64,000 nucleotides of DNA. It comes from a bacterium. GTDB lineage: Bacteria > Desulfobacterota > Binatia > HRBIN30 > CADEER01. Positions 1 through 8,300 of the stretch are shown here, piece by piece (positions within the stretch are counted from its first letter, which is position 1; the number at the start of each line of letters is the position of its first letter). The stretch covers positions 641,001 to 705,000 of the forward strand of contig JAHBUY010000001.1 in assembly GCA_019637795.1 (NCBI GenBank), written 5' to 3'. Both the position numbers and the translations under genes were made by a program. The notes under the pieces are model-generated. The model saw only the letters and a program-made list of their open reading frames with translations, was not told where the DNA came from and did no database searches.

Positions 1-2
1 TT

Positions 3-371
3 GCGCGGACGATTCTCGACTGGGCATCGGCGCGGCAGCTCCGGATCTGGTGGGGCCAGGGGAAGACCGATGGGTCCTTCTATCTCAGTGTCCCCTACCT
101 CGGCGGTCGGCACCTCCTGCTCGCCGTCTGGACGTACGGACGCGTCGAGATTCAGTTCCAACACATGGTCGATGGGGGCGGCCCGTTTGCCGACGAAGCC
201 CGTCGCCGGGAACTGGCGGATCGACTGCGGGCGATCGCGATCGAGATTCCGGCCGACCGCCTCGCCAAGCGGCCGAGCTTTCCGATCACCGCGCTGCACG
301 ATGACGAGCGGCTGACCGCGTTCCTGGCGATTCTGGACTGGATGTTGGAGACCATCCGGAGCGGTGGCTGA
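3..371 (+). CDS. C-terminal end of an unidentified protein (partial)
   Basis: The reading frame is open from the left edge of the window to a TGA at 369-371, giving about 122 residues. The sequence is rich in Trp and aromatic residues near its start (RIWWGQGKTDGSFY, then AVWTYGRVEIQF) and ends in an acidic helical tail (FLAILDWMLETI). I do not recognise the family with certainty; similar tails occur at the ends of nuclease-like or restriction-related hypothetical proteins, which is a memory-based impression only. The BRCT gene follows 24 bases downstream on the same strand, so the two may be co-transcribed. The start lies outside the window. Confidence 0.6.
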   Translation, partial: ARTILDWASARQLRIWWGQGKTDGSFYLSVPYLGGRHLLLAVWTYGRVEIQFQHMVDGGGPFADEARRRELADRLRAIAIEIPADRLAKRPSFPITALHDDERLTAFLAILDWMLETIRSGG

Positions 372-395
372 TCGGAACCAGAGAGGAGACGCATC

Positions 396-776
396 ATGCC
401 GAAGCAGAAGAGCAAGTCTCCGACATCTCCGGACGGGGACAGGAGCAGAGTCGGGGGGAAAGCCCTACGCCCGGAAGAATTCGACAAACCTTCGGGTCTC
501 TCCCTGTCCGGCAAACAGGTCGCGATCACCGGAAAGTTCGAGTTCGGCACCCAGGAAGAGGTGCTGCGCGCCACGCGACAGGCGGGCGGGCGCGGCGAGA
601 TCACCGACCGCGTCGGTCCCAACACCGACATCATCGTCGTCGGCGCGAACCGCAGCCCGCTGTACAAGTTCGGTACCCACGGCGTGCACTGGGCGGAAGC
701 CCTGAAGCGGCGGGAAGAGACGGGACGGCCGCTGATTATCGACGAATGGGTGTGGGAACGTGCGCTCCGTCGTTGA
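396..776 (+). CDS. BRCT-domain protein (DNA ligase-type BRCT)
   Basis: This 126-residue protein has a basic, Ser/Pro-rich N-terminus (residues 1-35) followed by a single BRCT domain. The domain runs from about residue 36 (LSGKQVAITGKFEFGT) through the central GGRGEITDRVGPNTDIIVVG to the conserved Trp-containing end (LIIDEWVWERAL). Such domains are known from the C-terminus of NAD-dependent DNA ligase LigA and from DNA-repair scaffolds; here it stands alone without a ligase. A strong ribosome site (GAGAGGAG, 381-388) lies seven bases before the ATG. It sits in the accessory strip next to the recombinase remnant, so a mobile-element origin is possible. A role in DNA binding or repair is inferred from the fold only. 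Confidence 0.75.
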   Translation: MPKQKSKSPTSPDGDRSRVGGKALRPEEFDKPSGLSLSGKQVAITGKFEFGTQEEVLRATRQAGGRGEITDRVGPNTDIIVVGANRSPLYKFGTHGVHWAEALKRREETGRPLIIDEWVWERALRR

Positions 777-921
777 CGGCACGGCGAACCGCCAGCATCG
801 AGCCCGTCGTGCGACGCAGGTGTCTGATGTCTTTGGAGCCTGTGTCAGCTCGGAGCCGCGGCAGGGTGCGGCGCGGCCAGTCCGCACGGTTATCGATCGC
901 GTCGTAATCCGACGGGGCGCC

Positions 922-1782
922 ATGACGCGGCAAGGCCGGATCTCTGCAGTCCTCGCAACACTCCTGTTGATGGTCGGAGGGGCGACACTCGTTCGTGCCG
1001 CTTACGAGGAACAGCGCGAGTTGCTCGAGGACATCTGCCAGGTCCGAGCGGCCTGGGAACAGGAGATCGTGGCGGAGCGCCAGCCGACCCGCGCCACCGA
1101 TCGGCGGCTCTCGGAGCTGGTGAGCCGCTGGCAGCGCCGCTTTCCCGAGTCGCGCCTGTTCGACTGCCGGCCCGGCGGCTACTGCTACAGCCTCTGCCCG
1201 GCGATCCAGCACCCCGGCAGCGCCGGCTTCCCGCCGGTGGTCGCGGCGGCGAAAGCCCGCTGTGCGCCGGCGCTGGCGCCCGACGACGCGTGCGCCCGGC
1301 TGAAGAAGCAAGCGTGCGCCGACGGCTCGTACCTCTGCGCCCAAGCGGAGGTGCTGGCCGACTACGCCCGCTGCTACCCGAAGGACGATCTGCTGGCGGT
1401 GCTCGCCCGCGAATCGTGCGGCGGCTACCTGGCGAACTGGAAGGGCGAGGCGCTGCCGGCAAAGCCGTACGTCAGCACCGCCGGCGACCCGGCCTGGTGC
1501 AGCCGCTTCGCCAGCCCGCCGCCGGAATGTGGCGGCGCGCCGGCCCCCACGCCCACGCCCCCCACGCCGGAGTCCTTCTGCGGGGATCTCTCGCGCACCG
1601 ACGAACAGCGCGCCGTCTGCCTGCGCTGCGTCACCGCTCCGCTCTGGCATCTCGGGCAGTGCGAGGTGGAGCTGCGCCAGGTCTTCCCGCAATTCAACCG
1701 TGAAGGCAGAGCCACGAACGAAGTCACGCGCGTCCTGTTCGCGATGGAGTACCACCAATTCACCCGACGCCAGGGTCGATAG
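922..1782 (+). CDS. Secreted Cys-rich hypothetical protein
   Basis: The protein has 286 residues when started at the ATG at 922, which is followed directly by a classic signal peptide (MTRQGRISAVLATLLLMVGG, cleavage near ATLVRA|AY). The same frame is open upstream to 760, but that stretch has no signal features. The mature part contains many Cys residues (for example DCRPGGYCYSLCPAI, ARCYPKDD, LRCVTAPLW) suggesting disulfide-bonded export, and a Pro/Thr linker (APTPTPPTP) about two-thirds along. I do not recognise a family. Its last 23 bases overlap, on the other strand, the end of an M23 peptidase fragment. Confidence 0.55.
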   Translation: MTRQGRISAVLATLLLMVGGATLVRAAYEEQRELLEDICQVRAAWEQEIVAERQPTRATDRRLSELVSRWQRRFPESRLFDCRPGGYCYSLCPAIQHPGSAGFPPVVAAAKARCAPALAPDDACARLKKQACADGSYLCAQAEVLADYARCYPKDDLLAVLARESCGGYLANWKGEALPAKPYVSTAGDPAWCSRFASPPPECGGAPAPTPTPPTPESFCGDLSRTDEQRAVCLRCVTAPLWHLGQCEVELRQVFPQFNREGRATNEVTRVLFAMEYHQFTRRQGR

Positions 1783-1905
1783 GCTGGCCGTCACGGCGCA
1801 CCTCGTAGTGGAGGTGCGGGCCGGTGGCGCGCCCGGTCTGCCCGACGGCGCCGATCTGCTGCCCTGCGACCGCCGATGCCCATCGCGGGACGATACCGGC
1901 AGATT
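1760..1905 (-). pseudogene. M23 peptidase C-terminal fragment
   Basis: Read on the minus strand, this stretch encodes the typical last 40 or so residues of an M23 (LytM) metallopeptidase: GQQIGAVGQTGRATGPHLHY followed by EVRRDGQPIDPGVG and a TGA at 1760-1762. The HLHY motif is the second zinc/catalytic His motif of the family. The N-terminal HxxxD half and the rest of the domain are absent: sequence further upstream (1906-2137) does not continue the homology. This is therefore a broken gene piece, not a functional gene. It lies between a Cys-rich secreted protein gene and a truncated recombinase. Confidence 0.7.
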
Positions 1906-2137
1906 CGGTTCTCCACGAAATCAGGCCCAATCCAGAGCGGCGGCCCCGCCGCGGCAGATCACGATCAGCGCACGCGCCTCGAGCGGGTGCTGCGGGAATT
2001 CGAATTGGGAGAGATCAGTCGGTCGTGACGGCGGGCGGCGTCCACGATCTCAGGCGCGTCGATCGTCGCAGCCCACAGATCCTGGTGCGCCATCAGGTAC
2101 GTTCGAACGCTGACGTCGTCCGGCAGGGCGAGTTGGG
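1906..2137. other. Mosaic stretch of gene debris, no intact gene
   Basis: No convincing complete gene is present between the M23 fragment and the recombinase remnant. On the minus strand from about 2135 downward a frame reads LALPDDVSVRTYLMAHQDLW, which resembles the C-terminal edge of a LysR-type effector domain, though this is a weak, memory-based match. It begins exactly where the recombinase similarity on the other strand starts, which suggests a recombination breakpoint near 2136-2138. Confidence 0.35.
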
Positions 2138-2890
2138 CTCCACCATCACCGCGTGCTGCGCAGGGCGCTACGACAGGGAGTCCGCTGGCAGCTGCTCGGC
2201 CGCAACGTCGCGGACGCGGTGACGCCCCCACGTGTCGAGCGGCGCGAGATGACCGTGCTGGACGAGAATCAGACCGCCGTGCTCCTGGAGGCGGCGCGCC
2301 ATACCCGCCTCGGCATCGTGGTCCTGCTGGCGGTCGCCACCGGGCTGCGGCGCGGCGAGATCCTCGCGCTGCGCTGGCAGGACGTGGACCTCGACCGCGG
2401 CGTCGCGCACGTCCGGCGCAGTCTCGAGCAACTCCGCGGCGGTCTCAATTTCAAGCAGCCGAAGACGGCCAAGAGCCGGCGTACCGTGGCTCTCCCGTCG
2501 GTCGCGGTCGAAGGACTGAAGCATCACCGCCTGGAGCAGAAGAAGGAGCGGCTGGCGATCGGGCCCGCCTACCAGGACCAGGATCTCATCTGCGCCCGCG
2601 TGCACGGAACGCCGATGGACCCGTCCGAGGTCACGGCCGGTTTCGCTCGCCTGATCGCCGGGCTCGATCTCCCGAAGATCCGCCTGCACGACCTGCGGCA
2701 CGGGCACGCCACGCACCTGCTCGCGCAGGGCATCCACCCCAAGGTGGTGAGCGAGCGGCTCGGACACTCCACCATCGGGATCACGCTCGACACGTACAGC
2801 CACGTCATGCCGGGGATGCAGGAGGAGGCGGCGCAGAAGCTCGACAGTGCGCTCCGCGCCGCGATCGACCGCCGCAGCGGCGGCGCCTGA
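2138..2890 (+). pseudogene. Tyrosine recombinase (phage-type integrase), 5'-truncated
   Basis: The catalytic domain is complete. Counting from the GTG at 2153, it carries Arg66 (TGLRRGE), the beta-hairpin Lys107 (TAKSRRTV), His179 and Arg182 (LHDLRH), His205 (LGHS) and the nucleophile Tyr215 (DTYSH). The N-terminal arm-binding domain and most of the core-binding domain are missing. Similarity begins at 2138 (LHHHRVLRRALRQGVRWQ), upstream of the first possible start, and a TGA at 2111-2113 closes the frame just before it. So the 5' part has been lost, although a 245-residue product from GTG 2153 is formally possible. The gene points toward the 3' end of tRNA-Sec 200 bases away, the usual arrangement for an integrase beside its tRNA attachment site. 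Confidence 0.8.
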
Positions 2891-2891
2891 G

Positions 2892-2905
2892 CTGCGGCGC
2901 CGCAG
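2892..2905. repeat. 14-bp perfect palindrome, copy 1
   Basis: CTGCGGCGCCGCAG begins two bases after the recombinase stop codon. The same 14-base core recurs at 2935-2948 inside a longer palindrome. It could act as a transcription terminator hairpin for the recombinase or as a protein-binding site of the element. Confidence 0.6.
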
Positions 2906-2929
2906 TTCCTCGGGATCCACGGTCTCAGC

Positions 2930-2953
2930 GCCAGCTGCGGCGCCGCAGCTGGC
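2930..2953. repeat. 24-bp perfect palindrome, copy 2 of the core
   Basis: A perfect 24-base palindrome has CTGCGGCGCCGCAG at its centre, extended by GCCAG on the left and CTGGC on the right. It lies between the recombinase remnant and tRNA-Sec. Perfect two-fold symmetry with no loop favours a dimeric protein-binding site over an RNA hairpin, though either is possible. Confidence 0.65.
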
Positions 2954-3002
2954 CGCCTGTCCACTGGCCCGGCTGCGATCTTGTGATCAGTTCCGAGCTC
3001 GC

Positions 3003-3020
3003 GTTAGCAAATGTTAGCAA
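3003..3020. repeat. Tandem octamer GTTAGCAA near putative att site
   Basis: GTTAGCAA occurs at 3003-3010 and again at 3013-3020, about 75 bases from the tRNA-Sec 3' end. Short direct repeats of this kind beside an integrase attachment site often bind the recombinase arm domain or an excisionase; that role is inferred here. Confidence 0.4.
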
Positions 3021-3092
3021 TTTGCCTCGCGCAAGGTCCCGTCAATGTCGGCTCGCACTGGGCTGGTGCCGATAAGTTATTGTTTTCGTTAA

Positions 3093-3187
3093 TGGCGGAG
3101 AAGGGAAGGAGTCGAACCTTCCGTGCCGCTGACGCGACACCACGCGGTTTTGAAGACCGGGAGGGCCACCGGGCCCCATCCTTCTCC
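3093..3187 (-). tRNA. selC: tRNA-Sec (anticodon TCA)
   Basis: This 95-nt minus-strand gene folds as a selenocysteine tRNA. The acceptor stem is eight base pairs (GGAGAAGG with CCTTCTCC). The D arm has a long stem and a tiny loop. The anticodon loop is CTTCAAA with anticodon TCA at 3151-3153, which reads UGA. A long extra arm has a seven-base-pair stem closed by GTCA. The T arm contains GGTTCGACTCC. A G discriminator and an encoded CCA (3093-3095) end the gene. Length, the eight-pair acceptor and the long variable arm are diagnostic. The gene follows the metallo-beta-lactamase-fold gene by 17 bases on the same strand, and its 3' end faces the recombinase remnant. It supplies the tRNA needed to read the in-frame TGA at 29151-29153. 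Confidence 0.95.
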
Positions 3188-3204
3188 GTGTGTGGCGTCC
3201 CCGG

Positions 3205-4167
3205 TCAGCTCGCCGGGGGCGGGGGCGGCAAGCGCGGCATGGCGGCGAAGCCGCGCTGGTCGTGGGCCGGGACGATGATGAGCTCGGGGAAGCGCGCCGC
3301 GAGGGCTGCCATGCGCAGCAGGTTCTCGCGCACGCCGCGCGGGTCGGAGTCCGCCAGCGCGCGCTGCGGCCAGGGGCGTTCCTCGCGCTGGCTGATCCCC
3401 TCGCGCTGCCAGACGAGGTCGCCGACGAGCGCGTAGCGGCGGCCGTCCGGCAGGGCGAGAAAGACGATGACCGAGCCCGGGGTGTGGCCGGCGGCCGGCA
3501 CGATGACGATCGCCCCATCGCCATAGACGTCGTGGCTCGCCGGGAAGCCGAGATAGGGGCCGCCGTCGAAGGCGTAGGTCTCGTAGCGGAGGTCGCCGGC
3601 GGCGCGGGCGATGGCGGTGATCCAGCCACCACGGGCGATGAAATCGCGCTCGGCGGCGTTGACCCACACCGGCGTGCCGGCGAAGTCGGGCAGGCCGCTG
3701 GCGTGGTCCCAGTGGGCGTGCGTCAGCAGCACGGCGCGCAGCCGCCGGCGGTCGTAGCCGGCGGCGTCGAGCGCGTCGGCGGCCGGCGTCCCGCGCTGGT
3801 AGGGTGCCGCGGCGGCGAACCAGAACGGCATCAACGCCACCTGCCGATCGATGCCGCGGCCGAGGCCGGTGTCGATCAGCAGATCGCCGCGCGGATGGCG
3901 CACCAGCGTCGCGGTCATCGCGAAGTCGCGGTGGTCGCTGAACGCGCCGCCGCGGTAGGCGAAGGCGGCGCTGCGTGGAATCGTCCCGGTCGGCACCTGG
4001 TACGCGGCCATCTCGGGCGGCGGCGCCGCCGGCGGCAGCGCGCCCGCGAACGGCGGCGGCGCCGGCAGCGGGGCGGCCGCGAAGCCGTGCGCCAGCAGCG
4101 CCAGCGCGCCGGCGATCGCCGCGGCGGCGGCGAGCAGGATGGTCTTCGCCGCTCGGCCGCCGCGCAT
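3205..4167 (-). CDS. Exported metallo-beta-lactamase-fold hydrolase
   Basis: The product has 320 residues. It begins with a hydrophobic segment (AKTILLAAAAAIAGALALLA) that is a signal peptide or membrane anchor, followed by an Ala/Pro linker to about residue 60. The zinc-binding motif LLTHAHWDHASG (HxHxDH) and a later metal His (AAGHTPGS) are intact, followed by GDLVW and VPAHD. This order resembles lactonase-type (AHL lactonase-like) members, but the substrate cannot be told from sequence. The frame is open further upstream, but the ATG at 4165-4167 directly precedes the leader, eight bases after the PTS IIA gene stop, so the two are probably co-transcribed. tRNA-Sec follows immediately downstream. 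Confidence 0.8.
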   Translation of the reverse strand: MRGGRAAKTILLAAAAAIAGALALLAHGFAAAPLPAPPPFAGALPPAAPPPEMAAYQVPTGTIPRSAAFAYRGGAFSDHRDFAMTATLVRHPRGDLLIDTGLGRGIDRQVALMPFWFAAAAPYQRGTPAADALDAAGYDRRRLRAVLLTHAHWDHASGLPDFAGTPVWVNAAERDFIARGGWITAIARAAGDLRYETYAFDGGPYLGFPASHDVYGDGAIVIVPAAGHTPGSVIVFLALPDGRRYALVGDLVWQREGISQREERPWPQRALADSDPRGVRENLLRMAALAARFPELIIVPAHDQRGFAAMPRLPPPPPAS

Positions 4168-4175
4168 CGGCCCGC

Positions 4176-4691
4176 TCACTGCCGGCCGTTGCCGCCGCGC
4201 AGGATGCGCATCGCGGTCGTCGGATCGACGGCGTGCTCGAGGCCGCGGCGGGTGTCGGCGCTCTGCAGCAGCAGCGACACGCCCGCCAGCGTGTCGAGAT
4301 GGTCGCCGACCAGCTCCGGCGCCGACAGCACGACGACGACGATCGAGATCGGGACCCCGGCCATGGCGTAGTAGACGGCGGTCGGCGAGACCGCCATCGC
4401 CGCCACGACCCCGGCGACGCCCTCGACGCGCGCGTGCGGCACGGCGACCCCGATCTCGACGATGGCGGTGCTCTGCATCGCCTCGCGTTCGACGACGGCG
4501 CGCGCCGCCCGATCGCGCAGCGCGGCCGGCATGCAGCCGTTGGCGATCAGCACGTCCACCAGGCCGCGCACCGCGTCCTCGAAGGATCCGCATGCCGGGC
4601 GCAGCAGGACGCCGCCGGAGGCGATCAGCTCGGCCGCCCGCACCCGGTTCCCCGTGGGCCCGCTCCGCGGCCCGCCACCGCCGCCGAGCAC
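4176..4691 (-). CDS. PTS EIIA (fructose/PtsN-type) domain protein
   Basis: This 171-residue protein is a single EIIA domain of the fructose/nitrogen PTS type. The phosphorylated His is His86 in EIGVAVPHARVEG, and the flanking ATAI-like segment and C-terminal helices fit the family. In PtsN-like proteins the phosphate comes from EI-Ntr and NPr and controls potassium uptake or other processes; no other PTS gene is in the window, so the partner is unknown. The N-terminus is Gly-rich and the true start could be internal. It is transcribed ahead of the metallo-beta-lactamase-fold gene. Confidence 0.8.
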   Translation of the reverse strand: MLGGGGGPRSGPTGNRVRAAELIASGGVLLRPACGSFEDAVRGLVDVLIANGCMPAALRDRAARAVVEREAMQSTAIVEIGVAVPHARVEGVAGVVAAMAVSPTAVYYAMAGVPISIVVVVLSAPELVGDHLDTLAGVSLLLQSADTRRGLEHAVDPTTAMRILRGGNGRQ

Positions 4692-4919
4692 GCATCACTG
4701 CGCATGCGCTGTCCCCTCGATTCCACGAGCCTTGGATTTTTCATTCCTGTCGCGCAGCCGCAAGGGGGTCGCGCGCCGCGCCGGCCCGCCCGGCCCGCCA
4801 GCCCGACTGCGCAGTTGGTATGGCAGCGTCGGGAAATCGCCACTGCGTCCTTTCGATGCGGCCGGCTCGCGGCCGCGAGCCGGCGCGGCGGGCGGGGTCG
4901 CACCCCGCCGGGTGGTGGT

Positions 4920-5318
4920 ATGCGAATTGCGACAGCCGGGCGCGTGCAGGTGGATCCACGTCATCCCGCGGCCCCCGCCGCCTCCGACGGCCCCGCTGGC
5001 CCGGCGCGGTTGCGGCTGGCCGCCGGGCGGCTGGCGCGCGGCACGGCGCTGGTGTTGGACATCCAATCCATCTCGCCCTCGGGGCTGGCGGTGTTCAGCG
5101 CGCCATGCGCGGCGAATCAGATCGACCCCGCGGTGCTGAGCGACCCGCCCGAGGGCGAGACGCTCGTCTTCGAGCTGGAAAGGGACGGACAGAGGATGAC
5201 GCTGCAGGCGAGTCTGGTGTGGGTGGAGCTGTCGAGTGAGCAGCGGCTCGAACTGATCGTCGATACCGGCGATCAGCCCGGATGGTTGGAGGTACAGCCA
5301 GCCGGCGCGGCGGGGTGA
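4920..5318 (+). CDS. Small PilZ-like protein
   Basis: The 132-residue product has a beta-rich core (TALVLDIQSISPSGLAVF, then GETLVFELE, MTLQASLVWVE) with the layout of a PilZ domain, the c-di-GMP receptor fold. The usual RxxxR and D/NxSxxG ligand motifs are only partly matched (DIQSISPSG), so ligand binding is uncertain. The frame is open far upstream; I chose the ATG at 4920 because the GGTGGT sequence just before it is a possible ribosome site and the preceding residues are low-complexity. It ends three bases before the next gene, a coiled-coil GAF protein, pointing to a shared regulatory function. Confidence 0.5.
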   Translation: MRIATAGRVQVDPRHPAAPAASDGPAGPARLRLAAGRLARGTALVLDIQSISPSGLAVFSAPCAANQIDPAVLSDPPEGETLVFELERDGQRMTLQASLVWVELSSEQRLELIVDTGDQPGWLEVQPAGAAG

Positions 5319-5321
5319 CGC

Positions 5322-8300
5322 ATGGGCCTGTTCTCACGCGTCCGCCGCCAGTCGGCCGCTCCGGCCGCCGCCGCCGAGGCGGGGCCGGTCGAGGAGGTCA
5401 CCGCGCCGACGGCGTTCGCCGAGCCCGCCGCCAATGAGACGCCCTCCGACCTGCCCGCCGAGACGCCAGCCGCGACCGCCACCCTCGGCGCCGCCGTTCG
5501 TCCCGGCACCGCCGGCCTCGCCTCGCTGCGCGACAGCCTGCAACAGGTCTACGCCATCCGCCCCTCGCGCGACGCCTTCGCCGAGGAGGCGATCCGGCTG
5601 ATCGCCCGCAGCACCAACACCAAGGCCGCGGCGCTGCTCACCTACGAGGCGCGCAGCGGCCGCATGCAGCTCGTCGGCCACGTCGGCCTCGAGGCCGAGG
5701 CCGAACAGGTGCTGAGCGGCGACGCGATGGTCAGCGCCTGGGACATCCCGTTGCGCAGCATCCGCAATCGCCGCATCAACGTCATCGAGGCGGCGCACGA
5801 GAACCCCTTCGTGCCCAAGCCGCTGGCGGCGATCAGTCCGCGCCGCCTGACCATCGCGGCGGTGCCGTTCTTCCACGCCAACGCGCCGGTCGGCGTGGTG
5901 GTGCTGTTCTCGCCGACGCCGCGCGGCTTCGCCGACGGGCTGCTGAAGACGCTCAGCCAGTCGCTGCGCGTCTGCGCCCTCGCCCTGAGCGAGCTGCCCC
6001 TCTCCGCCGCCGCCACGGCGCGCGCCGTGGAGGAAGAGGCGAGCACCGCCCAGCCGACCCTGCTGCGCGGTCTGGCGGCGCTGAAGAGCGAGCTGGTTCG
6101 CCTCACCCAGGCGCTCGAGGAATCCGAGCGGCAGCGCGCCGCCGAGACGGCGGAGCGCGTCACCGCGCAGTCGTTCCTCAAGGCGGCCCAGGAACGCGCC
6201 GCCGGACTCGAGCAGGAGATCACCGAGCTGCGCGCGGCGCAGGAACAGATCCCGGCGATCGAGGAGCAGGTCCACAGCCTCAGCCGCCGCCTCGCGGCCG
6301 CGTCGGAGGCCGCGGACACCGCCCAGTCCGAGATCGCGCAGCTCCGCGCCGTCCTCGCCGAGGCGGAGCGCCGCGCCGTGGCCCAGGACGCCGCGCTGGC
6401 GGCGTTGAAGGTCGAGCGCGCCGCCCTCGAGACACAACTGCAGGAAGCCCTCGACAGCGCCCGCGCCCGCGGCGAGGAGGCGGCCGCCCTGCACGCGCAG
6501 GTGTCGGACCTGACGCCGCGCGCCGCCAGGCTGGGCGAGCTGCAGACGGCGCTGGCGGCCGCCGAGGCCGCGCGCAGCGAGACCGAGACGGTCATCGCCC
6601 GCCTGCGCCAGGAGCTGGTCGCCACCCACGAGCAGCGCAGCCGCGCCGAGGCGGCGCTCGAGCAGGCATCGAGCGCGCTGGCCGCCAGCGACGCGGACCG
6701 CGGCGAGCTGACCGCCCTGCTCGAGGCCGCCCAGGTCGAACACGCCGAGCTCGAGCGCATGCGCGGCGAGCTGGCGACGCTGCGCGACGGTCAACAGGCG
6801 CTGGAGGCCGCGCTCGCGGCCCGGACCGCGGAGCTGGAGTCGACGCGGGCATCGCTCACCGCCGACGGCCAACAGCGCGCCGCCGAGGCGGAGGCGGCCC
6901 GCGCCCGCGTCGCCGAGCTCGAGCGCGCGCGCGAGGCGATCGCCGGCGAGCTGGCGGGCGTTCGCGCCGAGGCGGCGCGGCAGGCGGCGGCGCTGTCCGA
7001 ACGCGGCAGCGAGCTGGCGAGCCGGCAGCAGGAGCTCGAAGCGGCGCGCGCCGCGATCGCCGACGCCGACGCCGAGCGCGCCGAGCTGCGGGCGCGCCTG
7101 GCGGCGGTCGACGGCGAGCTCCAGACGGCCGGCACCGCCCGCCGCCAGCTCGAGGACCAGCTCGTGGCGCTGCAGGCGGAGCGCGACCGGCTCGCGTCGC
7201 ACCAGCGCGAGCTGCAGGGGCGCGTCGAGGCGCTGGCCGCCGGCGGCCAGACGCTCGAGCACGAGAAGCGGACGACGCTCGCCGCCGCCGAACAGCGCGT
7301 CGCCGGGCTCGAAGCCGAGATCGCCCGTCTCACGGCGGCGCTCGACGCCACGCGCACCAGCGCCGCCGACGAGATCACCCGCACCCGACACGACGCCGAC
7401 GCGACGCTCGATGGGCTGCGCGTCGACCTCGCCGAGGCGGCACGGGCCCGCGACGAGTTGCAGCGCAGCCTCGCCGCGACCCAGCAGGAGTGCGCGAACC
7501 AACAGCGCGCCCTGGCGGAGATGTCGGCGCAGCGCGCCCGTCTCGAGGCGGCGACCGAGCGCCTCGCCGCCGAACGCGCCGAGCTCGGCGGCCGGATCGA
7601 AACCGGCGCCGCGCAGCAGGCCGAGCTGCAGCGCGCGCACGCCGAGGCGCAGCAGCGCGTCGCGGCGCTGGAGCGCGAGCTGGCGAACGTCCGCGACGAG
7701 CAGCTCGCGGGCTTGCAGGCACGGCTGGCGAGCGAGGAGGCGGCGCGCCGGGCGGCCGAGGCCAGCGCCGCGGCGGCGGCCAGCCGCTACGCCGAGGAGC
7801 TGGCGCAACTGCAGGAGCAGGTGGCGGCGCAGCACGAGGACCAGGAACGCCTCAATCAGCAGTTGGCGGAACAGGCGGAGCTGCTGCAGTCGGCGGAGCA
7901 GAACCTCGGCGTGCTGGACATCCCGGCCGGCGACGAGGGAGCCGACGACGACGTGCTCGAGATCGACCGCGACGCCCCGACGGTGGCCGACCAGGCGGTC
8001 GACGCCGGGGGCGCCGACGACGAGGGCGACGCCGATGCCGATGCCGGCGAGCTGGTCCTGCTCGATGGCGACGAGGCCGCCGCCGGCGCGGCGCGCCAGT
8101 TGGCGGAGTTCGGCCATCGCATCAGCGCCTTCGCGCCGAGCATTCCGGCCGCCGACGGTCTGAAGGGTCGGCTGGTCGCCGGCGCGGCGCTGAACCTCGC
8201 GGCGGCCGGCGCCTGGAGCGTCGTCCGCCATCTGCGCAACGGCGGCGACATCCCGCGCATGCCGCTGATCGCCTACGCTTTGGCGGAGAAGGCGAACAAG

